Shown piece after piece: positions 32,903-36,439 of a DNA stretch of 36,439 nucleotides (within the stretch, counting starts at the first letter, position 1; the number at the start of each line of letters is the position of its first letter). Source of the DNA: Sutterella sp. (GTDB lineage: Bacteria; Pseudomonadota; Gammaproteobacteria; Burkholderiales; Burkholderiaceae_F); contig JAHHRG010000015.1 in assembly GCA_020025965.1 (NCBI GenBank), forward strand, positions 1 to 36,439, in the 5' to 3' direction. Under the pieces are notes generated by a model that saw only the letters and a program-made list of their open reading frames with translations, did no database searches and was not told the DNA's origin. Made by a program: the position numbers and the translations under genes.

Positions 32903-32931
32903 ATTAAAGCGCTTTTTCACGGGAAAAGCAA
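32903..32931 (-). promoter_or_regulatory. Promoter of putative sRNA copy B
   Basis: Minus-strand -35 TTGCTT (32931-32926), 17-bp spacer, -10 TTTAAT (32908-32903). Confidence 0.55.
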
Positions 32932-32993
32932 GCAGAAAACACCGGAACCAGGGTTAGCACCGCACTTCGTTTTTCTTCTCTTTCTTGAAATCC

Positions 32994-33111
32994 CGGAAAA
33001 AGAAAATCCCGCAAGTCATACTTGCGGGATTTCGCTGAAACGTCGCCACCGATTGAGGATACTATGTATCGATTGCCATATGGGAGACAATTGCCAGGCG
33101 TCCGTTTCGTT
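32994..33111 (-). ncRNA. Putative small RNA, repeat copy A (nearest the FNT channel gene)
   Basis: Predicted from about 33111 to 32994. It has the conserved ~90-nt body and a perfect 13-bp terminator stem (33032-33020 with 33016-33004) followed by TTCTTTTT. The terminator position that mismatches in copy B is paired here. The CTCC-containing single-stranded stretch near the middle could pair with ribosome binding sites. Family unknown. Confidence 0.6.
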
Positions 33112-33117
33112 AAGTTC

Positions 33118-33146
33118 ATTAGACACCTTTTCGAGACAAATTGCAA
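33118..33146 (-). promoter_or_regulatory. Promoter of putative sRNA copy A
   Basis: Minus-strand -35 TTGCAA (33146-33141), 17-bp spacer, -10 TCTAAT (33123-33118). The elements vary slightly from the other copies but the spacing is the same. Confidence 0.5.
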
Positions 33147-33209
33147 GGCTTTCTCCGTCACTCATGGGTTAACCCTAAATCGGGTTTTCCCTCTGGACGA
33201 GAAAGCCTT
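33145..33209 (+). other. Large inverted repeat downstream of the FNT channel gene
   Basis: AAGGCTTTCTC (33145-33155) pairs with GAGAAAGCCTT (33199-33209). The loop contains the palindrome GGGTTAACCC. A T-run follows only on the plus strand, where there is no gene; on the minus strand it would still form a stable structure after the channel gene. Confidence 0.65.
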
Positions 33210-33260
33210 TTTATGTACAACTTTTCTCTACCCGTTTGTCGGACGTTTGGAGCGATCTTC

Positions 33261-34076
33261 TCAGCGTTTTTTCCACGCAAAGGTATAGATCAGAGCCAGC
33301 GCGGCACCGGCCACGGTATTGCCCAAGGTCGCGGCCGTCATATTTTTGACGACATTGGCGGCCGTGAAGACGTCAAGATTGACACCCGCGGGTGCATAAC
33401 CGTCGGCGAGCAGACTGAAAGCCATCGGAAGGAAGTACATATTGGCCACACAGTGTTCGAAGCCGAGCGCAACGAAAGCGGAAACGGGAAGAATCACGCC
33501 GAGGCACTTGTCGACCACGGTTCGACCGGCATAGCCTACCCAAACCCCCAAACAGACAAGAAGATTACAGAGGATTCCTTTCACAAAGAGCGTGGTCCAG
33601 TCGGGAGCGAGCTTACCCGCGGCAATCGACATCATGCCGTAGGCCATATTGCCCATATCGGCCACATGTGAGAAGAAAACCAAAAAGACGAGTGTAAGAG
33701 CACCCAAGAGATTGCCAAGCCAGATCTGAATCCAGTTCATGACGGTCGCTCGCCAACTGACAAGGCCGGCCTTGGCCCCGCCCGCAATCATGGTGTTGCC
33801 CGTATAGAGTTCGGCTCCGGCAACGAGCACCAAAAAGAGCCCGAGCGAGAAGACGACACCGCCCATAAATTTCTGAATAGCAAAGGGAAGCGTCGTATCG
33901 CTCACAAAGAGCGTGCAGAAAAGACCGCCCAGACCGATATAAAGACCGGCCAGAAATGCCAGAGGCAATTGCGTGCGCCAGGGCATGGCGGTTTTGGATT
34001 GAGCGAGAGCGAGTACCTTGTGGGTGATCTCCGAGGAAGTCAAAGCGTCCGGGGACACATTGGGCTGATTGGACAT
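33261..34076 (-). CDS. focA: Formate/nitrite transporter (FNT) family channel
   Basis: 271 residues with about six membrane helices. Family landmarks are PLAFLAGLYIGLGGLF, VAGAELYTGNTMIAGG (the omega-loop region), WLGNLLGALTLVFLVFF, VKGILCNLLVCLGVWVGYA and VALGFEHCVANMYFLPMAF (the pore His of the signature). The pentameric channel passes formate, nitrite or hydrosulfide. In anaerobes formate export is most common, but no pfl gene is adjacent, so FocA versus NirC is undecided. GGAG lies 8 bases before the ATG. A weak TTGAT-like half-site upstream is not enough to claim FNR control. Confidence 0.9.
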   Translation of the reverse strand: MSNQPNVSPDALTSSEITHKVLALAQSKTAMPWRTQLPLAFLAGLYIGLGGLFCTLFVSDTTLPFAIQKFMGGVVFSLGLFLVLVAGAELYTGNTMIAGGAKAGLVSWRATVMNWIQIWLGNLLGALTLVFLVFFSHVADMGNMAYGMMSIAAGKLAPDWTTLFVKGILCNLLVCLGVWVGYAGRTVVDKCLGVILPVSAFVALGFEHCVANMYFLPMAFSLLADGYAPAGVNLDVFTAANVVKNMTAATLGNTVAGAALALIYTFAWKKR

Positions 34077-34294
34077 GGATTACTCCGATTCAATAACTAA
34101 AAAACTGTCGGCTGAGCCGTTGGGAAAGAAGCCTCGGATGACAAAGCCGCCTTTCCGAACGGTTCGGATTCGGTGCGGAGTAAACGCCGAACGATTTGAT
34201 TCTAAGGATTCCAACCAAACTTTTGTGATCATCTCTCCTTTTGACGGATTTCGTTACCACTTTGTAGGTAGATTCTTCCTTTCGTTTGACGGAG

Positions 34295-34340
34295 AAACAA
34301 AAAGGCGGCCCCTCTTCCATCCGGAAAAGAAACCGCCTTT
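34295..34340 (-). terminator. Rho-independent terminator of rimO
   Basis: On the minus strand AAAGGCGG (34340-34333) pairs with CCGCCTTT (34308-34301), followed by TTGTTT. The rest of the 34077-34294 gap, the FNT gene's leader, shows no gene. Confidence 0.8.
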
Positions 34341-34369
34341 CGTTAAAGCGTTTTCCGCAAGAACTGCGT

Positions 34370-35722
34370 TTACTTCGCTTTCATTTCGTCTTCGGGCGTC
34401 CCCACGAGGTCGTATTCCTCGCTCTGGGTAATGCGCACCTTGATGATGTCGCCGGGCTTATATTCGGTCAGCGTTTCGACGTAGCACTTCCCGTCAATAT
34501 CGGGAGAGTCCGCCTTCGTACGACCGATGGCAAGACCCGCTTCGTCATCATATTCATCAATGATCACATCCTGTACGGTGCCGATCTTGGCACGGCACTT
34601 TTCAGCCGAAATTTCTGCCTGCACTTCCATAAAGCGATTGCGGCGTTCTTCTCGCACTTCGTCGGGCAAAGCACCCGGCAAATCGTTGGCGGGCGCACCG
34701 TCAACGGGCGAATAAGCAAAGCAACCGACTCGGTCGAGCTTGGCTTCGCGCAGGAAGTCCAGAAGGTACTCGAACTCTTCTTCCGTTTCGCCGGGGAAGC
34801 CAGCAATGAAGGTCGAACGAATCGTCAGATCCGGGCAAATGGCACGCCAGGCGGCAATGCGTTCGAGGTTCTTTTCCATGGAGGCCGGACGCTTCATCGC
34901 CTTCAGAACGCGCGGATGCGCATGCTGGAAGGGAACGTCCAGGTAGGGAAGAATCTTCCCTTCGGCCATGAGCGGCACGATGTCGTCGACAGACGGGTAC
35001 GGGTACACATAGTGCAGACGCGTCCAGAGACCGAGCTTGCCGAGTTCTTCGGAGAGTTCCAGCAAGCGGGTTTTGACAGGACGGCCGCCCACAAAGCCCA
35101 TGCGGTACTTCATGTCGATACCGTAAGCACCCGTATCCTGACTGATCACGAGGAGTTCCTTGACACCCGCTTCCTTCAGGTTTTCCGCTTCACGAATGAT
35201 GTCGCCGATCGGACGGCTCAGCTGACGGCCGCGCAGATTCGGAATGACACAATAGGTGCAATGATGGTTGCAACCTTCGCTGATCTTCAAATACGCATAG
35301 TGCTTGGGCGTAAGACGTACGCCGCAATTGGGGACCAGTTCGTCCCACGGATCGTGCGGACGCGGCAGATGCGTTTCGACCATGGCGATCACGTCGTCGA
35401 CACTGTCGGGCCCCGTGACGCCCAGAACCTTCGGGAGGCGATTCAAAATGAAGTTGGAACCGTCTGCTTCGTGACGACCGCCAAGACAGCCGCAAACGAT
35501 CACACGGCCGTTTTCGGCGAGCGCTTCAGTAATAGCGGCGATACTTTCTTCAACGGCGGCATTCACAAAGCCGCAGGTATTGACGATCACCACATCGGCG
35601 TCATGGTAGCTCTTGCCGATGCGATAGCCGCGGGCACGAAGCTCGGTAACGATACGTTCCGTATCGACGAGTGCCTTGGGACAGCCGAGCGAAACGAAAC
35701 CGACAACAGGAATATGAGCCAT
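34370..35722 (-). CDS. rimO: Ribosomal protein S12 methylthiotransferase
   Basis: 450 residues. The N-terminal UPF0004 domain has VGFVSLGCPKALVDTE, VIVNTCGFVNAAVEES and VIVCGCLGG, whose three Cys ligate the auxiliary cluster. The radical-SAM motif is ISEGCNHHCTYCVIPNLRG. The TRAM domain is at the C-terminus (about the last 70 residues). It adds a methylthio group to Asp89 of ribosomal protein S12. RimO is favoured over MiaB by the GCPKALVD start. The gene stands alone with its own terminator. Confidence 0.96.
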   Translation of the reverse strand: MAHIPVVGFVSLGCPKALVDTERIVTELRARGYRIGKSYHDADVVIVNTCGFVNAAVEESIAAITEALAENGRVIVCGCLGGRHEADGSNFILNRLPKVLGVTGPDSVDDVIAMVETHLPRPHDPWDELVPNCGVRLTPKHYAYLKISEGCNHHCTYCVIPNLRGRQLSRPIGDIIREAENLKEAGVKELLVISQDTGAYGIDMKYRMGFVGGRPVKTRLLELSEELGKLGLWTRLHYVYPYPSVDDIVPLMAEGKILPYLDVPFQHAHPRVLKAMKRPASMEKNLERIAAWRAICPDLTIRSTFIAGFPGETEEEFEYLLDFLREAKLDRVGCFAYSPVDGAPANDLPGALPDEVREERRNRFMEVQAEISAEKCRAKIGTVQDVIIDEYDDEAGLAIGRTKADSPDIDGKCYVETLTEYKPGDIIKVRITQSEEYDLVGTPEDEMKAK

Positions 35723-35777
35723 AGAAATGTTTTTTCCGTGGTTTGATTTTTTGGGGTCTGGAGAAAAACGTTTCCGA

Positions 35778-36439
35778 TTAAGCTTCGGGCTTAATCCAGA
35801 TCATCGCAGCGTGACGCCCCGACTTTTCACCGTCGCGGCGGAAGCTGTAGAAACGCTTTTCATCTTTATAGGTAGAGAGGCCGCTGTCGACAATGTCGTC
35901 GGCCGCCACTCCGGCGTCCGTCAGAGCCATTTTGGCGAGAAGGCCCAAGTCGGCCAAATACTTGCCGCCTTCGACGGGCTTGAAGGCTTCCTCGGCCTTC
36001 GCAAGATGTGCCTTCATGGCAACCAATACGTCTTCGCCAACTTCGAAATTCTCTTCATCGATGCGAGGCCCCATCCAGGCGATGAGGCGCGCATCGGCAC
36101 CGGCCTTTTCACGCATGGCGGCGACGGTCTTCTGAAGGATGCCGTCGGCCAGGCTCTTCCAGCCGGCATGAGCGGCAGCAACCACCGTGCCCTTTTCATC
36201 CGTCAACAAAACGGGCAGACAGTCGGCAACCATCACCGTGCAGACAACACCGGGTTTCGTCGTGATGGCGGCATCGGCTTCGACGTTGACTTCAACCTGA
36301 TCGGCTTCAACGACGGTCGTGCCGTGAACCTGCGTTATCCAGACGGGATCGGTCGGAACGAGCTGAGAGACAATGTCTCGGTTCATGCGGACGCAGGAAG
36401 CGAAATCGCCCGTGTGCGGAGCCACATTGAGGCCCATGA
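35778..36439 (-). CDS. pgeF: YfiH/PgeF laccase-domain protein (partial, N-terminus beyond the right edge)
   Basis: At least 220 residues to the window edge. MGLNVAPHTGD corresponds to the motif that normally lies 30-40 residues into the protein, so the true start lies outside. The conserved metal-site motifs are present: WITQVHGT, VCTVMVADCLPVLL and VAAAHAGWKSLADG, then WMGPRIDEENFEVG and FYSFRRDG. The family was called polyphenol oxidase; members edit peptidoglycan precursors (PgeF) or act as purine nucleoside phosphorylases. The frame is open across the edge. Confidence 0.93.
   Translation of the reverse strand, partial: MGLNVAPHTGDFASCVRMNRDIVSQLVPTDPVWITQVHGTTVVEADQVEVNVEADAAITTKPGVVCTVMVADCLPVLLTDEKGTVVAAAHAGWKSLADGILQKTVAAMREKAGADARLIAWMGPRIDEENFEVGEDVLVAMKAHLAKAEEAFKPVEGGKYLADLGLLAKMALTDAGVAADDIVDSGLSTYKDEKRFYSFRRDGEKSGRHAAMIWIKPEA

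Larger units (their letters stand above)
32541..33146 (-). repeat. Three tandem ~215-bp direct repeats between fimV and the FNT channel gene
   Basis: The motif CGATTGAGGATACTA starts at 32621, 32835 and 33050 (offsets 214 and 215). Each unit has a hairpin with T-run (minus strand), a ~90-bp block that is almost identical between copies, and a conserved promoter-like pair. Between these blocks the filler diverges more. The 32373-32540 stretch next to fimV is its leader, with a GTTTCTTT/AAAGAAAC hairpin near 32405-32425. Confidence 0.9.

Noticed and set aside
32541..33172. The fimV-focA repeats as a CRISPR array or as tandem small peptides
   Set aside because: The unit is ~215 bp with long diverged filler, unlike a CRISPR repeat. 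A plus-strand peptide starting MYRLPYGRQLPG is present in two copies, but the start is ACG in the middle copy and changes between copies are mostly non-synonymous.
34180..34240. FNR/CRP-type site upstream of the FNT channel gene
   Set aside because: Only half-site similarity (TTGAT, TGTGATC) without a matching second half.
34090..34320. 76-residue minus-strand frame between the FNT channel gene and rimO
   Set aside because: It overlaps the rimO terminator, has no ribosome binding site and no family resemblance.

Overview
The window looks like chromosome from a betaproteobacterium (Burkholderiales) with an anaerobic or microaerobic, host-associated lifestyle; the Sutterella/Parasutterella group is my best guess. 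The evidence is the truA-accD-folC-SPOR-cvpA-purF order, the yceD/maf/tetrapyrrole-methylase block, a FimV-like protein, moderate GC, and heme use through an oxygen-independent radical-SAM enzyme. The genus is inference from gene content, not a search result.

Layout. (1) 1-397: the end of a copper-ATPase reading frame that runs in frame, without a stop, into a CopZ-like HMA domain. (2) 398-2880: an AT-rich accessory patch holding four 23-bp iteron-like repeats, an AAA/DUF4143 ATPase, and the remains of a HhH-GPD-like gene broken by in-frame stops. (3) 2886-12942: a ten-gene minus-strand heme locus that starts from a Fur-box promoter. In transcription order it encodes a HutW radical-SAM enzyme, a TonB-dependent receptor, an ECF S component, EcfT, a fused double EcfA, HutX, a flavodoxin, ExbB, ExbD and TonB. 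(4) 12943-13355: a gene-free AT-rich stretch. (5) 13356-16408: an ABC-2 exporter (YadG/YadH-like), a DtxR-family regulator behind a Fur-like box, and a CYTH protein. (6) 16509-19942: two tandem paralogous Na/Pi-cotransporter-like proteins of 532 aa each. (7) 20008-23608: yceD, maf, a tetrapyrrole methylase, a membrane-anchored protein with a possible PD-(D/E)XK core, and a rhodanese. (8) 23700-32372: purF, cvpA, SPOR protein, folC, accD, truA and fimV, all on the minus strand. (9) 32373-33260: three tandem ~215-bp repeats, each with a conserved promoter, a ~90-nt body and an intrinsic terminator on the minus strand. (10) 33261-36439: a formate/nitrite channel, rimO, and a partial YfiH/PgeF laccase-domain protein.

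Two points stand out. First, the heme locus has an outer-membrane receptor, TonB-ExbBD energy, a cytosolic heme carrier, an anaerobic heme-opening enzyme and a likely flavodoxin reductant. Where a periplasmic-binding-protein ABC importer is normally found it has a complete ECF transporter. This suggests an ECF-type route for heme, or another tetrapyrrole, across the inner membrane of a Gram-negative bacterium. Second, the fimV-focA intergenic repeats look like three copies of an unrecognised small-RNA gene.
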